DNA of 64,000 nt from Megalobrama amblycephala (taxonomy: Eukaryota; Chordata; Actinopteri; Cypriniformes; Xenocyprididae): positions 5,023,896 through 5,087,895 of the forward strand of contig NC_063051.1 of NCBI RefSeq assembly GCF_018812025.1. The letters are read 5' to 3'. Of this stretch, positions 11,692-23,113 are shown in pieces. How positions within the stretch are numbered: position 1 is the stretch's first letter; each line of letters opens with the position of its first letter. The position numbers and the translations under genes are program-made. The notes beneath the pieces are model-generated. The model ran no database searches and was not told where the DNA came from. It saw only the letters and a program-made list of their open reading frames with translations.

Positions 11692-11932
11692 AGTTAGTGG
11701 CAAAACCTTTTACAGTGCTTGAGTATTGTTGTCTTTTACTGCATATGATAATTCATACTCAGAAAGTAGAACTGAAATGACATTCATTACAAGATGATTA
11801 GTTAAAACATTTCAAATACACCTGCAGAATATTTTTTCTAGTCATGTATTTCTTAAAAATAATGTGTAAAAATCTCGTCTCGTCTCGTCTCGTCTTGTGA
11901 GATACCTGTCTCGTCACACCCCTATTCACTAC

Positions 11933-13012
11933 CGTACTAATGTGTGTAGTATGAATGAAATTCAGAGGTTCTGCATTCACCATGATGCCACCGTCATGTG
12001 ACCTATGGCGTCAGTTGAGTCGCTTCACCGCCATTCACAATTCTTCTCCCGTGGCTTCATGGGATAATAAAGTGTCCATCGAATGTGGACTTCAGAATCT
12101 CGGCAGAAGTTGGTCATTAGGTACTTTTCGCAACCTGTTTTTCGAATACTATGTATTTGGCCTAGTGCTCTCAAATCGATTAATCATGATTAATCACAGG
12201 TAACATAAACATTTGTATATATATATAAATTACTATGTTGGCTAGTATATATATATATTATAGTTTACTTTGCATTCAAACAAAGACATTGAATAAACAA
12301 GCGTTTATGTCTCATATTAAATGTATTTGAATCAACCTTCAATAAAATAAAGTATATTGTATAAATACAGCAATATTTTCAGAAGGCTTGTGCCATTGCC
12401 TATACCACAACAAACTGAGCTACTGTTTTTTTGTTTTTTGTTTTCCCAGTATGATTCTGTCATTAGGTGGTTAATTACCGGTGATGTGATATGCACAGAT
12501 ATAAAGGCTTGTCTATGTATTACAAATACACTCTTTTACTCTTTTTTTCCTACTGTGATGTGAATAAGATATATCGGGTATTCATGTTGACGTTTATTAG
12601 CTAGTGCTGCCTTCTGGATCTGCACACTGAATCTGTCAAAGGCACAGATGAACAGGCTGCCTGCCACCAGAAATGGGGGAGGTTATGCTTGACAACATGC
12701 CAATAATCGAGACTTCATTTTCTAACTAATGAGATTAAGGCATATCAGCCCAAGAGGTACATGTCATGCTCTGTACATACTTAGACGGTTAGAGCTCGCT
12801 CTCTTTTTCTCTTTATTAAACATCATTTGAATTGCAACTACCCAAGTTTTTCAGTGTCATTGCTGTCTAATGCCTACGTGGGTGATCTACATAAACAGCA
12901 TGCAATGGAAATATTAGAATCGACAAACACACAATGTTCTCAGTTATCTAGTTGACAATGCATCATATCATGGTTATCGTAGTTACCCGTTAAACTATTG
13001 GAAACATGAGAA
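11933..13012. other. Gene-free interval
   Basis: It starts with the remainder of the repeat split by the hAT element (to about 12150), then AT-rich DNA with a (TA)n run near 12215-12260. No exon seen. Confidence 0.45.
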
Positions 13013-13365
13013 ATTTCAGTCCCACTTTATATTAGGTGTCCTTAACTACCATGTACTTACATAAAAAAAAAAAAAAGTACAATGTACTTATTATGTTCAT
13101 ATTGTATTGCATTGGGATATGAGTATGGTTAGGGACAGGATTGGTGGTATGGGTAGGTTTAAGTTTGGGTTAAAGTGTAAGGGATAGGTCAGTGTAATTA
13201 TAAATGTAATTACAGAAATTAATTACAGATATAATTATATGCAGGTATTTTTTAGTCTTTAAGTACAATGTAAAAATATGTAAGTACACAGTAATTGCAT
13301 TGTATCAAATGATTATTTTAAATGTAAATATAGTAGTTAAAGTAGTTTAACTGGGACTGAAATTT
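13013..13365. mobile_element. MITE related to 39825-40196
   Basis: AAATTTCAGTCCCACTTTAT at the left mirrors CTGGGACTGAAATTT at the right. The inner AACTACCATGTACTTACAT block is shared with the copy at 39825-40196. About 350 bp, non-coding. Confidence 0.75.
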
Positions 13366-13542
13366 CCAATAGATTTGGGTATTTTAAGAAAGGAAATCAT
13401 TCTTACAAATTGTTGTGTGGTATTAATTCATATTTTTTTTACAGTTAAAATTTTAAAAAGTAAGGTATAAGAAGACTGCAATGGACATCAGCAATTCAGA
13501 AACAACACGATTATACAAATATGGAATCACACATCTAATACT

Positions 13543-13805
13543 ACACCGTGTCCACGTCGGACGCGAGCGGCGCGACACGACGCGTCAAAAGACAATAGAA
13601 CCCATTATAATTTGTGATATTGTCTAGACTGGATGCGGCAGGGCGCGATGCGACACGACAAATTCCCGACAGTAAACGGTTCCACGTTCTATTTCTGACG
13701 AAGTCCAAGTGCTTTCCAACGGTCCTCTTGTTGCGTTCAGTGTAGACAGCTTTTAGCTGTGGCGGCGCGACGCGGAAAATGTCGCGTTTGGTGTAGACAC
13801 GGCGT
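13543..13805. mobile_element. GC-rich MITE
   Basis: The ends ACACCGTGTCCACG and GGTGTAGACACGGCGT are inverted repeats. The interior is rich in GCGCGAC and CGCGTC motifs and sharply higher in CpG than its surroundings. Open frames at 13541-13831 on the minus strand result from this composition. Confidence 0.75.
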
Positions 13806-13964
13806 AATGAACATGTAATACGCATGCGCATGATGTCGCGTTTTCACATATTCACATTTTTGTAGTTTACATGGAGACAATAACAGTATTGTTTTTAAAT
13901 GAACACATTTTAACGTGTTTGCCCCCAAAATGCCGTTGTCATGGAATTAATGGTATGTTTAAAA

Positions 13965-14250
13965 AATAAAAAATAAATAAATAATACTTTTATTCAGCAA
14001 GGATATATTAATTTATCAAAAGTGACATTTATAATGTTACAAAAGATTTCTATTTCAAATAAATGTTGTTTTGATATTTCAGCTCAAAGAATCTTGAAAA
14101 ATCTGTTTTTAACATGGTTTCTGAAGGATCATTTGACACTGTAATTGCTGCTGAAAATTCAGCTTTACCATCACAGAAAAAAATACATTACAAATACATT
14201 AAAATAGCATAAGAAAATTTATCGAAATCATACCGACCCCCAAATACAAA
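13965..14250. repeat. Truncated copy of the 'CAAAAGTTTGGGG' MITE family
   Basis: It carries ATTCAGCAAGGATATATTAA, AGTGACATTTATAATGTTAC and ATACCGACCCCCAAATAC but lacks one full arm. About 285 bp, non-coding. Confidence 0.75.
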
Positions 14251-14509
14251 AACAATAGTGTTTTTGTATTTGTATACGTGTGTTTGATTTTGCAGATTTT
14301 ATAACAGGTAAAATAAGTACAGCTAAAAATAAAACAGCTAAATTCAGTTTAATGGGATTGTTTTCCACCACAGTAAACCAAAGCCCCAATGTATGACAGG
14401 GTGTTGACTCTAACTATAACAATGAATTGAAAGCTAAATATACTGATCATTATCACAAAACTGTTTCCACAGGCACCATGATTTTGCCAAGTATGTTCCT
14501 GGACAGAGG

Positions 14510-15615
14510 ATAGACATACTTGAGTAAAAGTGCTGATACCTTACATCGAAAATGACTCCACTACAAGTTACAAGTAACCAATTCCAATTCGACTTGAGCA
14601 AAAGTCTTAAAGAATCTGATTTTAACAGTACTTAAAGTATTAGGACTATTCTATTTACAGAAAAAAAAAAAAACGAAACTGGCACTGCGTTCATTCCATA
14701 AGTTGAATAGGGAAGGCGAAGAACATACAGCATAAGCCTTTTGAAGAATACGGAAAGCAGAAGCACGTGCAAAGTGATCATCTGTTTATATAAAATGACC
14801 GATCATTTCGTTAGATAAGACCCTTATTCCTCATCTTGTATCGTTTAAAGCACTTTGAAGCTGCACTGAAACTGTAATTTTGACCTTCACTCGTTTTAGA
14901 GACCATTGAAGTCCACTATAAGGAGAATAATCCTGGAATGTTTTCATCAAAAACAATTGATTTGTAAGATGAGAAATCAAGTTTATTTTCTAAAATCAAA
15001 ATAAAACTGAACACCTCAATGTTGAAATAAATCAAGGTTGACACGACAACCTTTAAACGTCTACAAACTCTCAAGTCTCAGTTGAGCTCAAGTGCACAGA
15101 AAGGCCATAAATAAACCAATATCCTTCAAAACAGTCTTGTCAATATAGCGGATAAATAAAACAATGTTAAGTAAAATTAAATAGTCAAAGTCTACTGTAT
15201 GTGCTGGTTGAGCCTCATCACCAGCTGCAGTCATTTCCTCATCTAATAAATAAAACATCTGCGATCAGCAATTACTTGCTAATGCACTCATATTGACATA
15301 AAGTAGCCTTGTTGACAAGTTTTGGGTGAGTAAAGGCAAAATGCACAAGATATAGTACCTTCAATGAACTTAGATGTCGATATCGCTTCTTCATATCAGA
15401 AAAAAAAAGTTAGGTACCATGAAAAATGTAATTTGTATTTGCATTACTCATCACAGATGTAGTGGAGTAAAAAGTACATTACTTGCTCAAAAATGTAGTC
15501 AAGTAGAGAGTAAAAGTTGCCAATATCTTTGATACTCAGTATAACTACAAAGTAGCCAAAAAGATACTTAAGTACAGTAAATAATTACATTTACTCAAGT
15601 ACTTCATTCCTTTCT
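14510..15615. mobile_element. Probable non-autonomous element with TTGAGTAAAAGT / ACTCAAGTA ends
   Basis: ACTTGAGTAAAAGTGCTGAT at the left is mirrored by AAATAATTACATTTACTCAA (followed by GTA) at the right, both resembling termini of a common fish DNA element. The middle contains a reversed copy of the repeat at 1-250 (about 14690-14890), which includes CCGATCATTTCGTTAGATAA. Confidence 0.5.
14690..14890 (-). repeat. Inverted partner of the repeat at 1-250
   Basis: GACCGATCATTTCGTTAGAT and CTTTGAAGCTGCACTGAAAC are complementary to the start of the window. The two copies are about 14.7 kb apart in opposite orientation. They are non-coding. Confidence 0.75.
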
Positions 15616-17214
15616 GAAAATTTAGAAAACATTACTCATAACATTTCTCTAAAATCAGAGGGAAATTATACATGAATAACACTGATGTAGAAGCACCTAA
15701 CCCTGGTAAACTGTAAACTTGTCCCTCAAATCTCACTGGTTGATTGAAATGTTGTTCCAGGATCAACAAAGATCCCGTTCACCGATGTTTCTTGCTGTTT
15801 AGTTTACATTGTGTGTTATGTGTGGGAGAAGTAAGTAGCTCGTAGTTCAGTGATGCAACATCTTCATTTCCACACTTAATTTCCACAGAGAGCTTTGGAT
15901 TCAGACACTGATCGCAATGTCTTATTTTGGCTAATCTATAATTGGGCCATAATGAGGTATTTCAGAATCAATCTTAGATTGCGCAATCCGAGAGTCCAGT
16001 TAAACAGCTCTTCAGGTTTTGGGCTTGTGTCTTATTTTTTGGTTTTCTGCATACGTAGATTTAGGTTTAGCATCTGAAGCTAATAAACAATTGTGTCATG
16101 AACAAATTTGGCCATTTTCTATCATATTCTTGACTTGCTGGCATGGCAAGTCTGTGTGTATACTGGCATGCACCATGCGTGGATCAATGCCATGGCCTAG
16201 GTCATTCATCTGAGCTGTCTGCTGTGTCCCAGAAACACTGAGTGAGAGGAAGATTGTGTGCTGAGAGGGAGGTTTGGCTCTAAATGCATTTGGAGTCTTT
16301 CAAAAAGGAAGGATTATGTGAAAACAAGCAGCAACATCTATGATTCGGAAAATATCTCTCAGTCAGAGTCCGTATGGCAGGTAATCAATTGCAAAGCTTA
16401 TGATATAACATAGGGTCATGTCCTCATTCACATTTAGCGGTTTAGGTTGATACTCAGTGAGGTCTATTACCTCCTGATGTGACTGGAAGATGTTACAAAA
16501 CATTTACTCAAGTGTATAAGTGTTTGACACGGTATCTAACCTCAGTTAGACACTGGCTGTTTCCTAATCTGCATATATACGACACACTGCAATGTCTAAA
16601 AATGAGTCTTTAAACCACAAACTGCCTTGCACAAACACATTTAGGACAGACAGTATGCAAATTGGTACACAGCCTCTGAGTATAAAAGCTTTTAGTGATA
16701 GCGAGTCTTATTGTTTGTTTTTTCACAAAACCATGACCTGAATATTAATACTTTTTTTTTTTTTTTTTAAATTCAAACATTCAGAACCAAGCAAACCAAA
16801 CTCAACAGTGTTGATTTCAACAGTGTCTACTTTAAAGCACAATCCTCTCAAATACAGTTGTAGTTTATTGTTTATTAATAGCTGCATGATCACAGGCTCT
16901 CAAATGACATCGAGCTTATAATTAATACTCCACTCATCTAAATCTCTCACATCAATGGAAATATTAAGTATCACTCACATGGCTCATTTCATGATGGATC
17001 TTTGTGGTATTTTAAATCTCAAGATATCATGATCAAAGGGCAATTAAACAACAGAGTAGGCAGCAAGGATAGGGAGAGAAAACACCCCTTTTACCCCCTC
17101 CCCTCCAAACAAATAAGTAAATAAATTTACAAAGATTTATGTGTTTGTACCATGATACAGAACTTATATAAGGTTTATCACAGTAGTCCTGAAAATACCC
17201 TGGAGTACCATTTA
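15616..17214. other. Gene-free interval
   Basis: Nothing recognised beyond short A/T runs. Frames at 15895-16213 show no domain. Confidence 0.45.
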
Positions 17215-17955
17215 AAGGGTTAGTTCACCCAGAAATGAAAATTCTGTCATTTATTACTTACCGTCATGCCGTTCTACACCCGTAAGACCTTCGTTGATCT
17301 TTGGAACACAAATTAAGATATTTTAGTTGAAATCCGATGGCTCTGTGAGGCCTCCATAGGGAGCAATGACACTTCCTCTCTCAAGATCCATAAAGGTACT
17401 AAAATCACATCTAAATCAGTTCATGTTCGTTCAGTGGTTCAATATTAATATTATAAAAGCGACGAGAATATTTTTGGTGCGCCAAAAAAACAAAATAACG
17501 ACTTATTTAGTGATGGCCGATTTCAAAACGCTGCTTCAGGAAGCATTGGATCATAAATGAATCAGTGTATCGAATCTGCTGTTCGGAGCGCCAAAGTCAC
17601 GTGATTTCAGCCGTTTGCCAGTTTGACACGCGATCCGAATCATGATTCGACACACTGATTCATCTGTGCTCCGATGCTTTCTGAAGCATTGTTTTGAAAT
17701 CGGCCATCACTAAATAAGTCTTTATTTATTTATTTATTGTTTGGCGCTCCAAAAATATTCTTGTCGCTTTATAATATTAATATTGAACCACTGTACTCAC
17801 ATGAACTGATTTAAATATGTTTTTAGTACCTTTATGGATCTTGAGAGAGGAAATGTCATTGCTCCCTATATGGAGGCCTCACAGAGCCATCGGATTTCAA
17901 CTAAAATATCTTAATTTGTGTTCCAAAGATGAACGAAGGTCTTACGGGTGGTAGT
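17215..17955. mobile_element. Foldback MITE with roughly 275-bp arms
   Basis: The arms 17278-17550 and 17671-17949 are inverted copies; for example ACCCGTAAGACCTTCGTTGA is mirrored by ACGAAGGTCTTACGGGT. The loop of about 120 bp holds CGATCCGAATCATGATTCG. The left outer part TAAAGGGTTAGTTCACCC is a widespread fish repeat terminus. It is non-coding; the frame 17366-17560 is chance. Confidence 0.85.
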
Positions 17956-19099
17956 ACCATGGCATTTTTCAAAGTACCTTATATTGCCATAATTGGTAAC
18001 ACTTTACAATAATGGAAAGATTCTATGGATGTTAAAAGTTCTTCACTATAGATTCCAATAAAGAACCTTTATTACTTACAAAAAAAGTACCAAAGAGGTT
18101 CTGCCACCATCTGATAACATTAATATACCACAGTACTTTTTCCTGTAAGGATTTCAGCAGTCATCTCTCAATCAGTGCATGAAATGAAGATTTTCTGTTC
18201 ATGATATGATTGTCAGGTTCCCCTCAAATGTTGTCAAAACTCCACTGGGAGTGTCAGAGTAAATAGAACGCCGTTCATTTTTCTTGCCAATTTCTTTTAG
18301 CAGAGCATCAGCAGTACTGTATCAGAGTTGCAGGGGAGCATTACTTGCTTCCTCCAAACATCTGAAATGTTGTTCCATCTTTTGATGGAGCGGTGTCTCC
18401 CAATGGAATATTCTCAGATGTGTTTTTGGAAGACAAGTGATGCAACACTGTCAGGTGGAGGTAAAATGCTGCCTGGCTGACACTGAACCACAAACATAAA
18501 CATGTCAGAATTCATCAGTGTCTTCTAAGGTAAATTGAGGATGCCTTGAAAGCAGAAAATATAACTGCGGGAGGTTGCAGGAGCACACTGCTGTGCCCAA
18601 ACTAATGACCAGAATTTGAGCTCCAACCTACTGGGATTCATATATAAAAAATGTAAGTGATATTAGAAATATGAAATCCTCTATAAAGTAGCATTTAAAT
18701 TAAGATGAGAAAGATTCTAAAGTGGTTCTTCACAAGTTTTCTTGCTTAATTAGGGAGTTCTTCTTGCTACTTTGGCTTTGCCCACTTGGGGGTTTAGATA
18801 TTGTTCTTTGTAAATCTGCTTTTGAATCATTTGTATCGCAAAGTGTTATTCAAATAAATTTGAACTGAACTGAATTAATTTGTACAGTGATTTTGATACC
18901 CCATTCAATCAACATTGGAATGCAGTGGTTTTCAGTCAATGCAGTATTCTTAAAAGCATTCTAAAGTAGATCTGCCTTTAAAACTTAGAGGCCCGGTTTC
19001 ACAGACAGGGCTTAGATTAAGCCAGGATTAGGCCTTAGTTACATTAGGACATTTAATTGTTTTTTTTAAACGTGCCAGAAAAAAACATTACTGGTACCA
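17956..19099. other. Gene-free interval
   Basis: No exon recognised. A dispersed-repeat-like tail (ATTCAAATAAATTTGAACTG) ends near 18875. Confidence 0.4.
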
Positions 19100-19252
19100 G
19101 TTAGTGATGTCACGATCCTGGGAAGAAGCTTGTTGTAGTCCCTACCAGCTGTTTGTTGCCTTAAAACAGAAAATTGTTTAAAAGAAAATATCTCATTACA
19201 CACTAACTAAAGGTAAAAAAGTGAACTCATAATCAACCACCCCTTTAAATGT
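19100..19252. repeat. 3' fragment of the GGACCCCTTTAA element family
   Basis: AGTTAGTGATGTCACGATCC through ACCACCCCTTTAA matches the right end of the elements at 33555-33800 and 38648-39762, with an internal deletion. Confidence 0.65.
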
Positions 19253-19254
19253 TT

Positions 19255-19632
19255 TTTATTCCTTGAAAAAAATTCATCATGCCTTAAAATAGCTTGAATG
19301 TAACTCTACACCCTTGCCTCATTTAGTATACGCGGTTCTATGAATACCGGTATGCAAATTAGCCCCACCTCCATTTACTCACACCAGCTCAAAGATCCAT
19401 TCGTTGATGATCACATTGTGACGTGATTGGTTACAAAGTAGTTTGTGACGTCAGAAACACCATCAATTTCAAACCACGTTTTTGAGACAGTTTTTAGATC
19501 ACTGCAGTTAGAGAAAATACTCAGCAATGGTGAGTGACTTATGAATGTGCACATGGTTTGTCTTAAAGCATATTAAAAACACCACATAGACATAAAACAA
19601 CATTAAAAACTTGATTTTCACCACAAATCAAG
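19255..19632 (-). repeat. Dispersed element, inverted partner of 7791-8233
   Basis: It includes CTTGCCTCATTTAGTATACG and GCATATTAAAAACACCACAT, complementary to blocks in 7791-8233. About 375 bp, non-coding. It directly follows a 3' fragment of the GGACCCCTTTAA family (19100-19252). Confidence 0.75.
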
Positions 19633-19635
19633 ATT

Positions 19636-21429
19636 TAATATATGTCAGTGCAAGTCGCTTTCAGTTAAAACATCTCAAACATGCATTTTAGCCTTAAGCC
19701 TCATCTGTGAAGCTGGGGGACAGTATTTCTTTCCTGGAAAATTAACCAAAAATATTGATGACTCATCTTGTATCAAAGGGGCATAAGCCAACTTTCTAGA
19801 ATGAGAATATCCTGTCCCTGATTACTGTACTGACTAGCAATAGCAAATCATTTTTTTTTTTTTTTTATGAGAACTTTTTCAGCTGTTTAAAATCTGAACA
19901 AGCAATGCTTGATGTACAAATGAATCAACTTTTGAGTCAATTATTTTTAATGAATCAGGACAGGAATATATATTCTCACTAGTACTTCACATCAATTTAA
20001 AAGTAAAAAGTCATGAATTCAAGTAAAAAAGTAAAACAAAACATTCTTTCACTCATACACAATGAATCTCCAGCTCCTCCTAGTTTCATGAGTTCAGTTC
20101 GTGATAATAATGTTGAGAGCTTTCACAGTGGCAGTGAAGAGTCTCTGAGTATGCGGACACTATGGATCTGCATGCAGGTGTGTTCCCACTTAAGCTTGGG
20201 TTTATGTGTGTGTGTTCTGTGTTCAGAGGCTCAGAGGTGCTGGACTTCCTAATACATATTGTCAGCTGAGAAGGGAGAGCTCTCTCAAAGGCAGAGCTGC
20301 TTCTAATCATGGCCTGCAATCAAACACCTGTCACTGGGGATGAATCCACTAGTACACCCAACCTCATCCATGATGACTTTAAGAGCGCAGAATTGCAGTG
20401 TTCAGGTGGAGTTTAAAATTTTAGCTCTGATATTGTGGAGAGACAAAGAAAACCATTTAAAGATAAGATGCTCTAAAATTAAGAGGCATTATGAGAGTTT
20501 ACAAAGCTCGGGGAATTTAGTTTCCCTGGCACAGTGCAATCTATTGAACCGCTAACCATTTGTCAATACAGTATAAAACAACAAAGATTTTGTGGTGCTC
20601 CATTACCTTTGGCCCCTTTTGGATCTGGTATTAACTTCTGATCACAAGCCAAAGGCTCTAATTAGAGATGTAAATGAGGTCCAAAGCATTTTGTGATCTG
20701 ATTACTCAAACCATATTCAGAGGTAGTCAGAAATGACCTCAGTGCAATTTTAGTGTAAGCGCTAATGCGCCCTGATGCATCCTAGAGAACCACTAGAATC
20801 ACTTGCCAAAACAAGTTTAAAACTTTCCCATAGCCTACTGTATGTCACAGAACATCTTCAATATGCCATAAATGTATGATGTAAATGTAAATCCTGCGAA
20901 GTTAAGTTCAATCAAAAAGACTTGTAAATGAAAATAGTTTGATCTTTAATAATGGAATAAAAAAATAATACATTCACATCTTTTAGTGTAAGTCCCATCC
21001 AGTGTGTCATGCTCGTTGCGTATAAGATAAGAACATGAAGAAGATCAGATAATTCAGATATTCTCCATATTAAGCATATTGTTGTCGAGTAAACGTATCT
21101 GAGCTGAACTTAAATAGGGGAGATAATGACATTTGCACACCTGAACACAATGAAAAAATCAAATCAGTTACCATGACGACAACCAAGGTAGGGAGAAATG
21201 GTGAACGAAAACAAACTGTCTTTGGTGGTGTGAAAGTGTGATACAGTGTTTGGAAAATGAAATTTTTTTTAGTCCAGGTGCTTGGCTAAAATAATACTAA
21301 ATGTATTGTTAAAAATATAGTTGGGAGCAACAGTGATCAATATTTGCGTGAAAATATTTTTATACAAATTTTAACTGTCCCACATTTTTAGCATCATTTT
21401 CATCACAACCAACACATTTTTGTAATACA
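19636..21429. other. Gene-free interval
   Basis: No exon or bounded element recognised. The paired opposite-strand frames near 20013-20319 are chance frames. Confidence 0.45.
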
Positions 21430-21835
21430 AAGTTCTGGTATGAAACTCTAATGGGCAGGCTAATAGGTCCTTTAACTGAATCTGCTTGTAATCACATCAT
21501 TATCTATAGGACACAGATAATTGGTTCCTGCTGTATCAGTAGCCAATGAGTGTGCTCAGTCTTCAAATACATGAGTAGCATTTGTCTTTGCAGTGCAACG
21601 CGCTTCAGAAACTCTCCACCTTCCCCAGCTCCACCTCTATAGATCTGCTACGGGTAATTAATGTACGCTAAATTGTACAGCAGCAGCATGTCTTACTTGC
21701 TCATAGCAGCGTGTTGTGTATGTATTGGCAGTAGCAAGTCCTGTACTTGCTCTGCAGCAGCAGCAGCAATAAAAGCAGCCGCAGCGTAGCAGATCTATTC
21801 CACCAAGACCAAACATATCAACATTGTCATACCCA
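21430..21835 (+). repeat. Copy of the roughly 370-bp dispersed repeat
   Basis: It contains CTAATAGGTCCTTTAACTGA, CTTCCCCAGCTCCACCTCTA and ATTGTCATACCCATTACCAT. It shares most blocks with 375-735 in the same orientation and, inverted, with 36030-36375 and 42560-42840. A CAG-rich stretch (GCAGCAGCAGCAGC) is expanded in this copy. Confidence 0.75.
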
Positions 21836-22225
21836 TTACCATGTCAAAACACTCCAAGAGTTGTCATGACAGAAATATAATTAACTGTTCCAAGGACAAT
21901 AGTGAAGAGCATACTTGAGATATTGAGGTTTATATCACATTACAAATATGAAATGTGATATATGAAGAAAACAAAGTAAAACCAAGGTTAATATCACTTT
22001 GTGTTGTAAAACATTTCTGATTCAAGCTGTAATTAACATTTTTTGCATAATTTCACAAATATTATGTTTTTATTGTGTGCAATACATATAATGCTAGCTA
22101 TTTAAATGAGTCTGTGCAAGACATTTTGCATTCTGTGGAGGAGATGACACATAATTTGAGTTGTGGTGGAAATTACATTTGTTGATAAAAAAAAAAATTG
22201 GTTTGGAAAAATGGCAAAATTTCTG

Positions 22226-23113
22226 ATAACACGTTATTTTAGAATCTTTTAACTTCTTTTATTTTATTAGCATGCATATTGCTGTTTATTACTACTTATT
22301 AACCACATACTATTAATGCCTTATTCTGCATGACCTTATTCTACTTTCTTAATCCTACCCAATACCTAAACTTAAAGGTGCCATCGAATTGAAAATTGAA
22401 TTTACCTCGGCATAGTTGAATAACAAGAGTTCAGTACATGGAAAAGACATACAGTGAGTCTCAAACTCCATTGTTTCCTCCTTCTTATATAAATCTCATT
22501 TGTTTAAAAGACCTCCGAAGAACAGGCGAATCGCAACATAACACCGACTGTTATGTAACAGTCGGGGTGTAAGCCCCCAATATTTGCATATGCCAGCCCA
22601 TGATCGAGGCATTACACAAGGGCAGGACGTCTGGATGTGCACAGCTGAATCATCAGACTAGGTAAGCAAGCAAGGACAATAGCGAAAAATGGCAGATGGA
22701 GCGATAATAATTTACATGATCCATGATAACATGATATTTTTAGTGATATTTGTAAATTGTCTTTCTAAATGTTTCATTAGCATGTTGCTAATGTACTGTT
22801 AAATGTGGTTAAAGTTACCATCGTTTCTTACTGTATTCACAGAGACAAGAGTCGTCGCTATTAAACACTTGCAGTCTGTATAATGCATAAACACAACTTC
22901 ATTCTTTATAAATCTCTCCAACAGTGTAGCATTAGCCGTTAGCCACGGAGCATAGCCTCAAACTCATTCAGGGGACACCTTAGACTTGGGGACAAAAAAA
23001 ACATTCAATGGCACCTTTAAAAACTAACTATTAATAAGCAGTTCAATTAGTAGTTTATTGAGGGAAAAGTCATAGTTAATAGTGAATTTGTATTCCCTAT
23101 ACTAAAGTGTTAT
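22226..23113. mobile_element. Older MITE split by the TTAA element
   Basis: The left end ATAACACGTTATTTTAGAAT and right end TACTAAAGTGTTAT are inverted repeats. Outside the inserted TTAA element the remaining interior is AT-rich sequence with TTATTAAC / TTAATAAG motifs. It is a non-coding teleost-type MITE. Confidence 0.6.
22372..23020. mobile_element. TTAA-flanked element, shorter copy
   Basis: Same termini (TTAAAGGTGCC ... GGCACCTTTAA) and same inner blocks, for example GTACATGGAAAAGACATACA and TTGCTAATGTACTGTTAAAT, as the element at 49519-50496, with an internal deletion of about 330 bp. It is inserted into an older element spanning 22226-23113. Confidence 0.8.

Larger units (their letters stand above)
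10544..11924. mobile_element. Non-autonomous hAT element with 8-bp target duplication
   Basis: Terminal inverted repeats TAGGGGTGAGACGAGA and, read inward from the right, TAGGGGTGTGACGAGA are flanked by a perfect 8-bp duplication TTCACTAC (10536-10543 and 11925-11932). Both features are diagnostic of hAT transposons. There is no transposase. The frame of 93 codons at 10655-10936 is inside it and has no recognised domain. Two other elements are nested inside: 11010-11245 and 11384-11691. Confidence 0.9.
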
